A stretch of 52,394 nucleotides of DNA from positions 1 through 52,394 of the forward strand of contig JAOARW010000073.1 of NCBI GenBank assembly GCA_025210475.1, in the 5' to 3' direction. The DNA is from Carboxylicivirga sp. Lineage in GTDB: Bacteria > Bacteroidota > Bacteroidia > Bacteroidales > Marinilabiliaceae. Positions 25,174 through 35,209 of the stretch are shown here, one piece after another. A model generated the notes under the pieces. That model was not told where the DNA came from, made no database searches, and saw nothing but the letters and a program-made list of their open reading frames with translations. Position 1 is the first letter of the stretch, and each line of letters starts with the position of its first letter. The translations under genes were made by a program, and so were the position numbers.

Positions 25174-26019
25174 ATGAAAATAGCAGTTACAGGATCAACC
25201 GGTCAGTTAGGACAAATTGTAGTAGAACAGTTAAAAAAGCGAGTGCCCGCAGAAAACATTGTCGCATTGGCACGCGATATAGAGAAAGCATCAGTGCTTG
25301 GTGTTGAGGTTCGTGAGTTTGACTATAATAAGGCTGAAAATTTGGCCGGGTCATTAAAAGGAATCGACCATCTATTATTAATCTCCGGTACTGATTTTGG
25401 AAGCAGGGTTGAGCAACATACCAATGTTGTTAATGCAGCCAAGAAAGCGGGCGTAAAATGGATTGTTTATACCAGTTTGTTAAGAAGCGAAACCACGTCA
25501 TTGAACCTGGCTCCTGAGCATATAGCAACTGAGAAAGTACTCAAAGAATCGGGCATGGCTTATACACTTCTGCGTCATGGTTGGTACAGTGAAAATTATA
25601 CGGCATCAATACCCGGGGCATTAAGTGGAGGTGCTTTTCTGGGTAGTGCCAAAGAAGGTAAAATATCTTCGGCTGCCCGCGCTGATTATGCCGAAGCTGC
25701 AGCCATAATATTATGCGATGAAACTCATAAAGGTAAAACCTATGAATTGGCCGGTGATGAGGCTTACACCTTATCTGGCTTAGCTGAAGAAATCACTAAG
25801 CAAAGCGGGAAAAACATTCCATACAACGACATTCCTGAGCAGGAATATGCCAATATTCTTAAAAACATTGGTTTACCTGAAGTTTTTGCTGATGCTTTGG
25901 CCAATTGGGATGTAAGTGCGTCAAAAGGTGATTTGTTTGATGAATCGCAACAATTGTCGAAACTATTGGGCAGACCGACCACAACCATTGCTGAATCGGT
26001 AAAATTGGCATTAGCTTAA
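25174..26019 (+). CDS. NmrA/QOR2-type NAD(P)H-dependent oxidoreductase
   Basis: 281 residues from the ATG at 25174 (a GTG three bases earlier is in frame). The atypical SDR nucleotide fold is clear: VTGSTGQLGQIVVEQL at 4-19 is the dinucleotide loop, followed by LARDIEKAS and YTSLLRSET. The C-terminal part (ALSGGAFLGSAKEGKISSAARADYAEAAA) is typical of QorB/ytfG quinone oxidoreductase 2 proteins. It probably reduces quinones with NADPH. It is downstream of the AraC regulator and has its own terminator. This is the second quinone-reductase-like gene in the window, after 580-1518, but the two are unrelated in fold. Confidence 0.88.
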   Translation: MKIAVTGSTGQLGQIVVEQLKKRVPAENIVALARDIEKASVLGVEVREFDYNKAENLAGSLKGIDHLLLISGTDFGSRVEQHTNVVNAAKKAGVKWIVYTSLLRSETTSLNLAPEHIATEKVLKESGMAYTLLRHGWYSENYTASIPGALSGGAFLGSAKEGKISSAARADYAEAAAIILCDETHKGKTYELAGDEAYTLSGLAEEITKQSGKNIPYNDIPEQEYANILKNIGLPEVFADALANWDVSASKGDLFDESQQLSKLLGRPTTTIAESVKLALA

Positions 26020-26072
26020 TAACCTGGGTCCAAAATTTAATGTCGAACTCAGGTTAATACAATTATAAAAAA

Positions 26073-26106
26073 AACGAGGCTGGTTTTAGATCAGCTTCGT
26101 TGCTTT
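26073..26106 (+). terminator. terminator after the QOR2-type oxidoreductase gene
   Basis: A 10-bp stem with one G-T pair (AACGAGGCTG against CAGCTTCGTT) and a 9-base loop, followed by GCTTTTATT on the plus strand. Confidence 0.75.
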
Positions 26107-26261
26107 TATTCGATTCATATACAAAGTACTATAATAAAATGAGCCATGTCTTATTGTAGCGTATGAACCAACTAAAAATGTTTTACATGTACTGCCTGCG
26201 CAACCTTTTGCACTTTGCACGATCTATGCTTATTGAAGTATAATCTGGAAAAATAACTCAC

Positions 26262-26957
26262 ATGAGCAAATACACATTAATTGCTGTTATGTACCTGTTA
26301 CTAACAAGCTGTTCGAAAAATGATGATCGTCCTGTAACTAAGCCTTTGCATTTTAATTATGACTTTGCCAGCGGTTTACAAGACTGGGTAGGAGGCTTTG
26401 CTGATTACCCTCGAGAGCAAGAAACAATTTATGAACTGACATTTGGTCACAGTAAACTGCCTGAACCACTGGATGCAAATCAGGGTTCGATAAGGTTGTC
26501 GGGCATTAACCGCAGTGATGATCTATTCATGTTTATTAAAAGAAAGCTTGGTGGATTAACACCCAATCAGAAATACAAGGTTTCATTCTCTGTACAAATT
26601 GCATCCGATGTCAGTGATGGATCACCAGGTGTAGGTGGAAGTCCCGGTTCAAGTGTTTTTATTAAAGCAGGTGTTTCCACCGATGAGCCACAAGTTATCG
26701 AGAATAATGATGGTTATTATCGAATAAATATTGATAAGGGCAATCAAAGGTCGGAAGGTATGAATATGAAGGTAATTGGTGATTTTGCCAATGGCACAAA
26801 CGATAATATTTACACTCTGAAAAATCTGGAAAATTCAAAAGCCATCGAAATGCAGGCCAACGATAAAGGTGAATTGTGGGCAATAATAGGCACCGATTCA
26901 GGTTTTGAATCAAGCACTACCATTTATTATAATACAATCTCGATTACGGTAGAATAA
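26262..26957 (+). CDS. lipoprotein of unknown function, beta-sandwich-like
   Basis: 231 residues. MSKYTLIAVMYLLLTSC is a lipoprotein signal with the modified cysteine at 17. The mature sequence begins with FNYDFASGLQDWVGGFADYP, the usual opening of carbohydrate-binding-like or galactose-binding-like jelly rolls in secreted proteins, and carries KYKVSFSVQIASDV and a C-terminal strand TIYYNTISITVE of the same style. A named family cannot be assigned. It is transcribed alone between two terminators. A surface or periplasmic role is inferred from the signal only. Confidence 0.78.
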   Translation: MSKYTLIAVMYLLLTSCSKNDDRPVTKPLHFNYDFASGLQDWVGGFADYPREQETIYELTFGHSKLPEPLDANQGSIRLSGINRSDDLFMFIKRKLGGLTPNQKYKVSFSVQIASDVSDGSPGVGGSPGSSVFIKAGVSTDEPQVIENNDGYYRINIDKGNQRSEGMNMKVIGDFANGTNDNIYTLKNLENSKAIEMQANDKGELWAIIGTDSGFESSTTIYYNTISITVE

Positions 26958-26997
26958 GAAACCAGTTCTATCTAAGAATATATCACAAAGACAGCGT

Positions 26998-27034
26998 AAA
27001 GCGTTTACTCCCAATGGGTGGTAAGCGCTTTTTT
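26998..27034 (+). terminator. terminator after the lipoprotein gene
   Basis: The outer stem AAAGCG/CGCTTT and inner TTAC/GTAA close a hairpin, followed by TTTTTT on the plus strand. Its core, GCGTTTACTCCCAATGGGTG, closely resembles the hairpin core at 50641-50663. Confidence 0.8.
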
Positions 27035-27254
27035 ATTGAGGTTAACCTGGCAATTGGTAAAAGTTCTTTGATTGAACTTCTTGTAATATTTTGTTGTATT
27101 GTTAACTTTACATGGTATTGCCTGGCAATAAACAAGCAGTTTAGCTTAGTTAAAGTATTGTGCATGATAAATATTTTAGCATTTGTTTTCTGACTCTGGC
27201 TTTTGTAGAGAGCCTGTAAATGAAAGAATTTAATCAAGTTTAACTATAACAACC

Positions 27255-27656
27255 ATGGAATTCAGAGCCTCTTTTTGTAATCCTTTTCAGAAGGAAATTA
27301 TTGAGTTTGGAAAGATTGAAAAAGATAAGGTAATTGAAAAGTTCAATTCAATTGATTGGAAGAAATATCTGGAACAAATGAATTCAGCTGAAGACAGGGA
27401 AATTTATTACTCACCCTCATTGGAAATTGAAAATATTCTTAATAAGAATGGCTTATCTGTTTCTGCCATCGATGGTAAGGAATGGTATATCTTTTATAAG
27501 CGTCCTAAAAGGGTTAAACGGTTTTTCGGATTGTCAGAAAAATTAGATGAAGATTATCAGACGGATTTAACCGGTCAAAACGAAGACGATGTTTTGGATT
27601 GTTTAAATGCACTTCTGAGAAATGATCTTGAATTTCTGGAAAAAAAAATAAAATAA
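27255..27656 (+). CDS. conserved-looking cytosolic protein of unknown function
   Basis: 133 residues without signal peptide or membrane segment. It is charged and mixed alpha/beta: a beta start (MEFRASFCNPF), helices with IEKFNSIDWKKYLEQM, a strand-rich centre (GLSVSAIDGKEWYIFYKRPKRVKRFFG) and a C-terminal amphipathic helix DDVLDCLNALLRNDLEFLEKK. I do not recognise the family. The codon use looks like that of neighbouring genes. It is convergent with susD and about 100 bases from it. It might be a small immunity-type or housekeeping protein, but nothing in the context decides this. Confidence 0.65.
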   Translation: MEFRASFCNPFQKEIIEFGKIEKDKVIEKFNSIDWKKYLEQMNSAEDREIYYSPSLEIENILNKNGLSVSAIDGKEWYIFYKRPKRVKRFFGLSEKLDEDYQTDLTGQNEDDVLDCLNALLRNDLEFLEKKIK

Positions 27657-27703
27657 TTGGGTACACCTGTGGGCAATAAAATATGAGTCCTCACTTTGTT
27701 TAA

Positions 27704-27729
27704 ACAAAAAAAGGAGTCCGAAGACTCCC
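27704..27729 (-). terminator. terminator of the susCD operon
   Basis: On the minus strand GGAGTC-TTCG-GACTCC forms a stem with the very stable UUCG loop, followed by seven T residues. It lies about 30 bases after the susD stop codon. Confidence 0.92.
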
Positions 27730-27758
27730 TTATTTGATCAAAAGCTATCCGCTTTAAT

Positions 27759-29663
27759 TTATTTGCTGATCCACATTTTAGTGGTAACAAAATTGTCTCC
27801 ATCATTACCAAGGTTAGCCTGACGCTCCATGGCAGTATTGATGTTGTCGGTATTGTTCATGCGCTCAGCGTTTGGATAATCCAAACGACGTGGACGAACA
27901 CCACCTGTAACACCTCCGTTGTGGAATGGAGCATCAAAGTAACCATTAGGAGTCACTTCAACACCTGGCGCAGCGTCTTTAATGTCGTCCCAGTTATACT
28001 TAGGTAACTGAATATTGGTGCTGTAAGGAATGCCTTCTGGCGTAACCGACACTAAAGTACGGTTCCACAAAGCAAAGGCTTCGTATCCATTCAGGAATAA
28101 TGATTTCCATCTTTCCAGGTGAATCACTTCTTCTGTCGCTGTACCTAAGTTATTCACATAGTTGGCAGACAACTGCTCGTAAGTAGAACCATCGCCTGTT
28201 GTGGCTTTGTATTTGGCCATGTAAACAGAAGGAGAGCTTGCTTCACCGTATAATTCAGGGTATTTAGCCAAACTGATTTCCACGGCTTTCTTAAGGTTTG
28301 ATGCAGCATCACCCGATACACTCCAACCTTTAGCAGCTGCTTCAGCCAGAATAAAGTAAGACTCCTCACCACCAAATACAATGCTGTAAGCTGTGCGTGA
28401 ACCAACAGTTTCGGGGTTGACGCCACACAAAGTGTGGAACTGAGCGAAATCAGCATCGTAAACATACGAATATTCATTGGCCGATCCTTCGTCAACAACT
28501 TTGGTTGAACCAAGGCTGTTAGCATCTATAAAATAATCACAGAAAACACGGTTGTTGTTTACTTCCATCATACCTCTCACTGAGAATGATTCAGTAGCAC
28601 CACCTCTTTCGGGGAAGAATACAACTGACTTATATGGCTCACCTGGACGGGCAGACTCTTCAAATGGATTGAAGTGTGTTTGTCCTGTCCATGGGATGTA
28701 TTCTCCATCCTGGTTAATAACCTGGCATGCTGTATAAAACAAGCGAGGATCTTTGTTTTGCTGAGCCAAACGAAGGTACTCTTCACCTAAATATGCGTAA
28801 GCAAAACCACCCACTTTACCATTGATGGCTGAACCGGTTCCGTTTTCGTGAATACCCCAGGGGCCACCAGCTGTTGAGTGGGTAACAAGGGCTGCATTGT
28901 TGTTTTCGTAGTTTGTGATGAAACCAGCAGTGTGAGCAGCGGCCTCTTCTACTGTTTCTTTTGCCAATGCATTATCGGCCGAAGAAGCACGCATACCAAT
29001 ACGTAACAACATTGAGTTAGCCAAACGCGCCCAGGCTTTCTTTTGATCAGCCTTGCTTAAGTGACCGTACATGATATCGAAGTTAGAACCAAATGGTTCG
29101 GCATCGTTGCTTAATAGAAGATCACGGTTGCTCTTTAACTGGCTGATCATACCTTTGTACACGTCCTCTTGTGAGTCATATACAGGGAAGAACACCTGGT
29201 TGGTATAACCATTTCCTGCTTCACTGTAAGGAATATCGCCATAAAGATCAGTCAAACGCTGGAAAGTAATTTGCAACATAATGGTTGTCTGTGCAATTTT
29301 CACATCGTTAACACCATCGGAGTTTTTCTCCTTTAGTACACGTAACATGTCATTACCATTCTTAATGGCATTGGTGTACAGTGCCGACCATTTTGCTTCA
29401 GAATAGCTATCACTTAAAGTGAAGCCCTGTCCGTTGCGGTAGCCACATTGTGTGATACCGGCAAGGGGACCAGTCATAATCAGGTTACCACGCCATTCTT
29501 CGTGTCCGTTACCTGCATAGCTCAATTGCATGCCGCCAAACTGCAAGCCCGGATCGATCTCTTCAACCCTGTTTGGGTTGTTATTAATGCTTTCAAATTC
29601 ATCGGTACAGGCACTGACGAAAGCAATCAAAGCACCCAGTAGATATATATTTAGCTTCTTCAT
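27759..29663 (-). CDS. susD-like: SusD/RagB-family surface nutrient-binding lipoprotein
   Basis: 634 residues from the ATG at 29663, where MKKLNIYLLGALIAFVSAC gives a lipoprotein signal; an in-frame TTG at 29681 would add six residues. The family layout is visible: an N-terminal DEFESINNNPNRVEEIDPGLQ, tetratricopeptide-like helices (LTDLYGDIPYSEAGNGYTNQ, SQEDVYKGMISQL), and C-terminal ERWKSLFLNGYEAFALWNRT. SusD proteins form the lid of the SusC channel. Its gene lies 26 bases after susC on the same strand. No glycoside hydrolase, peptidase or sulfatase is linked, so the ligand could be a glycan or a peptide. Confidence 0.92.
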   Translation of the reverse strand: MKKLNIYLLGALIAFVSACTDEFESINNNPNRVEEIDPGLQFGGMQLSYAGNGHEEWRGNLIMTGPLAGITQCGYRNGQGFTLSDSYSEAKWSALYTNAIKNGNDMLRVLKEKNSDGVNDVKIAQTTIMLQITFQRLTDLYGDIPYSEAGNGYTNQVFFPVYDSQEDVYKGMISQLKSNRDLLLSNDAEPFGSNFDIMYGHLSKADQKKAWARLANSMLLRIGMRASSADNALAKETVEEAAAHTAGFITNYENNNAALVTHSTAGGPWGIHENGTGSAINGKVGGFAYAYLGEEYLRLAQQNKDPRLFYTACQVINQDGEYIPWTGQTHFNPFEESARPGEPYKSVVFFPERGGATESFSVRGMMEVNNNRVFCDYFIDANSLGSTKVVDEGSANEYSYVYDADFAQFHTLCGVNPETVGSRTAYSIVFGGEESYFILAEAAAKGWSVSGDAASNLKKAVEISLAKYPELYGEASSPSVYMAKYKATTGDGSTYEQLSANYVNNLGTATEEVIHLERWKSLFLNGYEAFALWNRTLVSVTPEGIPYSTNIQLPKYNWDDIKDAAPGVEVTPNGYFDAPFHNGGVTGGVRPRRLDYPNAERMNNTDNINTAMERQANLGNDGDNFVTTKMWISK

Positions 29664-29689
29664 GTTAAAATGATTTTTCAAGCTCTTAA

Positions 29690-32600
29690 TTAAAACTTCA
29701 CATTTAAGTTGAAACCGTAGCTGGCAGGTAATGCCATCGCTCCCATTTCAATTCCCTGACCACCATTGCTGATTGAATAGGCCGACTGAGGATCAATGTT
29801 TTCTGTTTCTCTATACAGGTATCCAAGGTTTTTACCAAATACACCAACAGATGCACTCTTGAAATATTTAGAATCCTTAAATAAGTTAGCTGGTAAGCGG
29901 TAAGCAACACTTACTTCTTTTAATGAAACATACGAAGCATCGTAAACAAATAACTCATCAATCGATGCTAGGGCACCATACAAGTCCTCTGGACGAGCGG
30001 TTGTACCTAAACCTTCTAACTCGGCAGGGAACCATTCTTTACCAGCTTCGTAGGCCGCACGACCATTGGTATCTTTGTGTTTACCTGTTGAGTAAGCCGA
30101 GGCTTCTGTATTCGAGAATACTTCGCCACCAAACTTAGAGTCAATTAATACATTCAAAGTAAATTGCTTGTAGTTGAAAGTATTTGACCATCCCAGCATA
30201 GTTGTGTGGTAACCACTACCTAAAGCAGAGTATTCGTTGGTTGGCTGAGGAAGACCGTTGTCGTCCAACTCAATCTTTCCATTGTCATCGCGCTTGAAAG
30301 TGGTTCCCATAATGGTACCATATTCTTCACCCACTGCTGCAATCACGCTTACGCCACCACCGCTGATCAGGTTTAACTGGCTTACGCCATTGGCTAATGA
30401 CTCTACTTTGTTTTTGTTGTAAGCAAAATTTAAAGTTGTGTTCCAGCTGAAAGAAGAAGTGCGGTATGGAGTTGCATATAATGATACTTCCCATCCTTTG
30501 TTTTCAATCGAACCTGAATTAACAATGGCTTCATTGTAACCAGAGGCGTTAGACACGCGGATTGGCATAATCTGATCATCGGCAACCGAGTTGTAATAAG
30601 TGATATCCAAACCAAGGTTATTGTTCAGGAATTTCAGATCTGCACCAATTTCATAGGATGTCATAATTGATGGTTTCAACACTGCATTAGGTATTACACT
30701 GCCATCAATTCCACCGATAACGATGTTACTTCCATTGTGATTTGGGTGTGGGTTGTCATCCAGTTTGTATTGCTGAGCCAATTGGTAAGGATCAGTATCT
30801 GAACCTACCTGTGCCCATGAGCCGCGCACTTTGGCGAATGTCATCCAAACAGGTAATTGAACCACTTCTGATACAATGAATGAAGTACTAACCGATGGGT
30901 AGAAATACGAGTTGTTATCGCTTGGTAAAGTAGATGACCAGTCGTTACGAGCCGATAAATCCAAGTACCACATGCTGCCATAACGGAATTGGGCTGTACT
31001 GTATACCGAGTTAATGCGCTTACGGCTATAGCCAACAGATTGTGAGTTGTTTAATCCAAAACCTGGACGTTGTAATCCCGGATCAAAGAAGGTATCAGAG
31101 TATACGCTTAGTCCTTCATATTCGCGATCCATACGCGATGCACCGGCATTCACAGTAATACCAATCTTATCGGTAAAATTATTGTCGTAATTCAGGATGA
31201 AATCGTAGTTCGATTCTGTTTCATCAGCTTTCATCATGCTGGCACGTCCCTCCAGATAGTAAGGTGTTCCGATAGGATAAATGCTTTCGTTTGAGAAGAA
31301 AGTCATGTCACTACCGGCACGTAGCTGAGCATTCAGATGTTTAGTGATGTGGTATTTTGCATTAACCAACGACATGATACGTTTCTTCCTGTAAGAGTGA
31401 TCAATCTCATTAAGTGTCCAGTAAACGTTGCTGTTGCTGTTGATACCGAATCCTACAGGCATGCCGGTTACAGGATCTTTGTAATCTTTCAGGTCGCTGA
31501 TCGAAACATTGTTAGGTACACCCAATAACTGTGATGTTGGGTTAAACGGAGTAGACCCCATCATTGAGTTGTTTGACTCTTCCTGTGTAAAGGCAATCTT
31601 AGCATTCACTTCCAAAAGGTCGTTGAAAGCTTTGGTACCACCTGCTACGTTAAAAGTGTTACGATCGTATGATGTTTCAGGCACCAACCCATTATTATGG
31701 GTATTCGAATAAGATAGACGAATGTTGCTCTTCTCATTGTTGTGGTTTACCGCCAATGAGTTGGTCCATGTCATACCTGTATCGAAGAAATCACTTTCGT
31801 TATCGTAGTACTTGTAATCTTTTTGTTCGCCACGGTAGTTAATGAATGACTTGGTATCGGTATAACGGGCTCCCCACATGCTTGTTTGCTCACGACCCTC
31901 TTCGATTGACTGAGGTGCAATGCCATTGGTACCTTGTCCGTAGGTATTTTGCCAATCGGAGTAGATACGTGCTTTATCGAAAGTCATGTTGGAGTTATAC
32001 TCAACTGTTGTTCCATTTTCGCCGTTTCCCGATTTGGTCGTTACCAATACAACTCCGTTGATGGCGCGTGAACCATAAAGAGCCGTAGCAGCAGGACCTT
32101 TCAATACGGAGATATTTTCGATGTCGTCGGCTGAGATACCCGACAATCCATTACCCGAGTCGATACCACCGTTACCACTATCATCGGCATTGGTGAATTG
32201 AGTGTTTGAAATAGGTACACCATCCACTACGTAAAGAGGTTCGTTTGAACCGGATAATACTGCTGCACCACGAATTAATACAGATGAAGAACCACCAGCA
32301 CCCTGAGATGAGGTATTGATCTGTACACCTGCCATGCGACCCGATAAAGCACTCATAGGGTTGGCATCTTTCATGTTTTCGAAAGCCTCCTCACCTACTT
32401 CGGCTGATGAATAACCTAAAGCTTTTTTCTCACGTTTAATACCAAGCGCAGTAACAACTACTTCGTCAACATTCATAACGTCTTCCATCAATGTTACATC
32501 GTATGATGCACCATCTGCAACTGTTATTTCTTGGCTGGCAAATCCGATAAATGAATAAACAACAACACTATTAGCCGGAACAGCCAACTTAAACTCACCA

Positions 32601-33094
32601 TCAAGATTGGTGATGGTACCGGTTGTTGTTCCTTTAACTGCAACGTTAACCCCTGGTATTCCCACACCGAATTGATCAACTACAGTTCCGGAGATTTTAA
32701 TTTTTTCTTCTTGTTGAATTGCTGTTTCTGCTTCAACCATAGCTGGTTTTATAACCACTTGGTTGTTGTAAACATTGAAAGAGACATCGGTTAAGATACG
32801 CTCTAAGACTTCTTCCACGCTTTGGTTATTTGCCGAAACTGACACTAATTGCTGTGCGTCAATTTGAGCCTCGTTGTAAACGAATACAAATTCGCTTTGT
32901 TCCTCAATTGCTGTGAGGCATTCTTGTAAAGTTACTTCCTTAAGGTTAAGGCTAACTTTTTCTCCTTTTAAATGCTTTGCTGCCAAAGCATTATTTGAGC
33001 CCAGAAGCATAACAAGACAAGCCAATGCGCCTGCTTGAATAAAATTTCTGGATTTTCTTGAGAAAAAGGACTTCCATTTCTCCATGAAATTCAT
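29690..33094 (-). CDS. susC-like: SusC/RagA-family TonB-linked outer-membrane transporter with STN domain
   Basis: 1134 residues: signal peptide about 1-38 (ending NNALAA), STN domain at about 44-118 (VSLNLKEVTLQECLTAIEEQ), carboxypeptidase-regulatory-like domain at about 133-215 (GIPGVNVAVKGTTTGT), plug at about 225-340 with the SusC signature region GSSSVLIRGAAVLSGSNEP and LYVVDGVPI, then the barrel to GFNLNVKF. The STN domain means it can signal to the FecR encoded upstream. A terminator lies between FecR and this gene, so it should have its own promoter. A second ATG three codons in (33085) is an equally possible start. Confidence 0.94.
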   Translation of the reverse strand: MNFMEKWKSFFSRKSRNFIQAGALACLVMLLGSNNALAAKHLKGEKVSLNLKEVTLQECLTAIEEQSEFVFVYNEAQIDAQQLVSVSANNQSVEEVLERILTDVSFNVYNNQVVIKPAMVEAETAIQQEEKIKISGTVVDQFGVGIPGVNVAVKGTTTGTITNLDGEFKLAVPANSVVVYSFIGFASQEITVADGASYDVTLMEDVMNVDEVVVTALGIKREKKALGYSSAEVGEEAFENMKDANPMSALSGRMAGVQINTSSQGAGGSSSVLIRGAAVLSGSNEPLYVVDGVPISNTQFTNADDSGNGGIDSGNGLSGISADDIENISVLKGPAATALYGSRAINGVVLVTTKSGNGENGTTVEYNSNMTFDKARIYSDWQNTYGQGTNGIAPQSIEEGREQTSMWGARYTDTKSFINYRGEQKDYKYYDNESDFFDTGMTWTNSLAVNHNNEKSNIRLSYSNTHNNGLVPETSYDRNTFNVAGGTKAFNDLLEVNAKIAFTQEESNNSMMGSTPFNPTSQLLGVPNNVSISDLKDYKDPVTGMPVGFGINSNSNVYWTLNEIDHSYRKKRIMSLVNAKYHITKHLNAQLRAGSDMTFFSNESIYPIGTPYYLEGRASMMKADETESNYDFILNYDNNFTDKIGITVNAGASRMDREYEGLSVYSDTFFDPGLQRPGFGLNNSQSVGYSRKRINSVYSTAQFRYGSMWYLDLSARNDWSSTLPSDNNSYFYPSVSTSFIVSEVVQLPVWMTFAKVRGSWAQVGSDTDPYQLAQQYKLDDNPHPNHNGSNIVIGGIDGSVIPNAVLKPSIMTSYEIGADLKFLNNNLGLDITYYNSVADDQIMPIRVSNASGYNEAIVNSGSIENKGWEVSLYATPYRTSSFSWNTTLNFAYNKNKVESLANGVSQLNLISGGGVSVIAAVGEEYGTIMGTTFKRDDNGKIELDDNGLPQPTNEYSALGSGYHTTMLGWSNTFNYKQFTLNVLIDSKFGGEVFSNTEASAYSTGKHKDTNGRAAYEAGKEWFPAELEGLGTTARPEDLYGALASIDELFVYDASYVSLKEVSVAYRLPANLFKDSKYFKSASVGVFGKNLGYLYRETENIDPQSAYSISNGGQGIEMGAMALPASYGFNLNVKF

Positions 33095-33121
33095 AAATTT
33101 AACAATTTAATTAAGTGATTA

Positions 33122-33165
33122 AAAAATGAACGAAAGGGTGGGTTTTTGGTCGAGCACACCCTTTC
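33122..33165 (-). terminator. terminator between FecR (module 3) and susC
   Basis: Perfect 9-bp stem, GAAAGGGTG against CACCCTTTC, with a 16-base loop; on the minus strand it is followed by GTTCATTTTTT. It separates regulatory genes from the transporter genes. Confidence 0.8.
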
Positions 33166-33169
33166 CTAT

Positions 33170-34336
33170 TTACTTTTCAGACAGAACAATTTTGTTTCCG
33201 TCCATTTGAAAATTCAAATTCGTTAAATCGCATAAAGCCTGATAAACCAGAATTGGATCATCTTCCAATAAAAGCTTACCAGTTAATTGAGAAGGTTTTG
33301 TTAAAAGTGATTGATCAGCTACTATTTGCACATTATAGAATTGCTCAATTTGTTTCAACAGGTTGGAGATGCTATTCTTCTCAAGAGTTAAATAGCCATC
33401 TTTCCAGCTTGTGAACAAACTGGTATTCACTTTCGATACGTTTATTTGTTTTTGTACCAGCGAATAAGAGCTTTTCTCTCCGGGCTTCAGAATAACCTTT
33501 TGTTTGTTCAGAAAAGTGCCGTTCTCTACCAATAATGATCCGCTAACCAGCACCGCTGATACATCTTTTTGATTAGGATAGCTATTAATGTTAAAACTGG
33601 TTCCAAGAACTGTATAAGTTAAATCTTTGGTTTGTACTTTAAAGGGTTTATCGGCATTATGAGTAACGTCAAAGTACCCCTCTCCGATTAGCATAACCTC
33701 GCGCTTATCCACACCTTCAAAATTATCGGGAAAAATCAGCTGGCTTCTGGCATTAAGCGTTACGATAGTACCATCAGCCAGGGTTAAGCGAGCCGTTTTT
33801 CCATAAGGAACGCGCAAAGTATTAGGCTTTGTATTTTTCTTGCTGGTCTCGGTTTTAATTGCCTTTTTGTTTTCGATGATGATTGAGCTTCCTTCCTGAT
33901 CAATTTCAATGGTTGAATGCTTCTTCTCCAATGGAATATTGGTTCCGTCTGAAAGGTTAAGGGTTGTTTTTTCAGGAATTACATCAGTATTAACAGCATA
34001 TTGTTCGAGTGATGCATGATTCTCAAACAGGAATAAGTAAGATGCCAAACCAACAATTATTGTTACAGATGCAGCCATGGCAATTAAGCCAACGAACAGC
34101 TTTCTTTTGGGTTTTGCCTGTAACTGATCTCCATAACGAGCTTCAAAGCGAGTCCACTCCTTTTGGGTCTGTGATTTGGCCGCCTTTTCAGCAGTATCTT
34201 TCAATGAAGAGAAGCGCTGTTTATTTTCTGCAGATTGCTGTATCCATTGTCCCAGCTCCTTTAATTCATCGATGCTGGCATTGCCGGAAACGTATTTTGA
34301 AACAAGCTTTTGTATGTGTTGACTTCCTCTACTCAT
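33170..34336 (-). CDS. FecR-family anti-sigma factor (module 3)
   Basis: 388 residues: a cytoplasmic helical N-terminus with HIQKLVSKYVSGNASIDELKEL, a membrane span at about 80-104 (LFVGLIAMAASVTIIVGLASYL), a linker rich in lysine and threonine, the FecR domain at about 165-280 (LADGTIVTLNARSQLIFP, GEGYFDVTHNADKPF, VLGTSFNINSYP), and DUF4974 at about 310-388. It is longer than the other two FecR proteins here because of an extra stretch (about 110-160) that repeats a LSDGTNIPLE-like strand before the main domain. It is 65 bases downstream of its sigma gene and should relay the state of SusC/SusD. Confidence 0.92.
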   Translation of the reverse strand: MSRGSQHIQKLVSKYVSGNASIDELKELGQWIQQSAENKQRFSSLKDTAEKAAKSQTQKEWTRFEARYGDQLQAKPKRKLFVGLIAMAASVTIIVGLASYLFLFENHASLEQYAVNTDVIPEKTTLNLSDGTNIPLEKKHSTIEIDQEGSSIIIENKKAIKTETSKKNTKPNTLRVPYGKTARLTLADGTIVTLNARSQLIFPDNFEGVDKREVMLIGEGYFDVTHNADKPFKVQTKDLTYTVLGTSFNINSYPNQKDVSAVLVSGSLLVENGTFLNKQKVILKPGEKSSYSLVQKQINVSKVNTSLFTSWKDGYLTLEKNSISNLLKQIEQFYNVQIVADQSLLTKPSQLTGKLLLEDDPILVYQALCDLTNLNFQMDGNKIVLSEK

Positions 34337-34401
34337 GTTGTGCTATTACAACTTAAATACAAGTAAGATTCAATACCCCCACAAAAAAAGTCAATTATTT
34401 T

Positions 34402-34989
34402 TTAAGGAAGCAGAGCCAATACAAAAATGGCGGTTTTAACATGGTCTAATTTCGTTCGTAAGGTTTTGTTGGCAAGGGTAATGTGCCGTTCAACGCCTTT
34501 GGGGGAAATATTAACCTGCTCGGCAATTTCTTTATGCGACTGGCCTTCAAATTTGGCGAGTTTATAAACCTTTCTTTGCTTTTCAGGTAGTTCCTCAATG
34601 GCCTTTTTTATTTCAGAAAACACATAGAAATCGTCTTTATCCTGAACAGGCAAATCAAAGTCTGCTTTGTATAAGCTTTCAATATCTTCGTAGTGAGAAG
34701 CAAACTCTATGAACTTTTCGTGTACCTTTTTTTCTTTAATAATATTGAGGCATTGATTGCGAATAGTGCGATACAACAATCCTGTAATGCTTTGCTTTGT
34801 ATCAATTTTTTGCCTGTTGCTCCATAGTTTAAAGAAAGCCTCCTGCACAATATCTTCAGCCACGTCTGCCTGAGCAACAAATAATGATGCATAATTGAGC
34901 AAACGATTAAAGTAAAGCTGGTAGAATTCCTGAAATACATCAAGATTACCTGCCTTTATTTCTATGGCAAAATTTTTATCGGAATTCAT
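34402..34989 (-). CDS. ECF RNA polymerase sigma factor (module 3)
   Basis: 195 residues from the ATG at 34989 (MNSDKNFAIEIK); an in-frame TTG at 35004 lies upstream. Region 2 reads VFQEFYQLYFNRLLNYASLF and EDIVQEAFFKLWSNRQK. Region 4 reads LPEKQRKVYKLAKFEGQSHKEIAEQVNISPKGVERH. This is the Bacteroidota sigma-70 type that precedes FecR and a SusCD pair. It probably drives its own SusCD operon on ligand sensing. No clear consensus promoter of the primary sigma type could be completed upstream. Confidence 0.92.
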   Translation of the reverse strand: MNSDKNFAIEIKAGNLDVFQEFYQLYFNRLLNYASLFVAQADVAEDIVQEAFFKLWSNRQKIDTKQSITGLLYRTIRNQCLNIIKEKKVHEKFIEFASHYEDIESLYKADFDLPVQDKDDFYVFSEIKKAIEELPEKQRKVYKLAKFEGQSHKEIAEQVNISPKGVERHITLANKTLRTKLDHVKTAIFVLALLP

Positions 34990-35209
34990 AAAACTATGTC
35001 TCAAATGAATTTAAACAGTATCTAATTTCGCTTGAGTTAGGGGGCACGAATGTAACGGAACTCCTTTATTTCGCAAAGGACAAATGTTCATTCTGGGTGA
35101 ATTTATGTGTAGTGGGCTGTAACAGGCTATGTGACTGGAATTAATGCAATGTTAAAAAATGTTATGGTAGATTTATACACGATGTTGCCTGATGTTTTAA
35201 GCCAAAATA

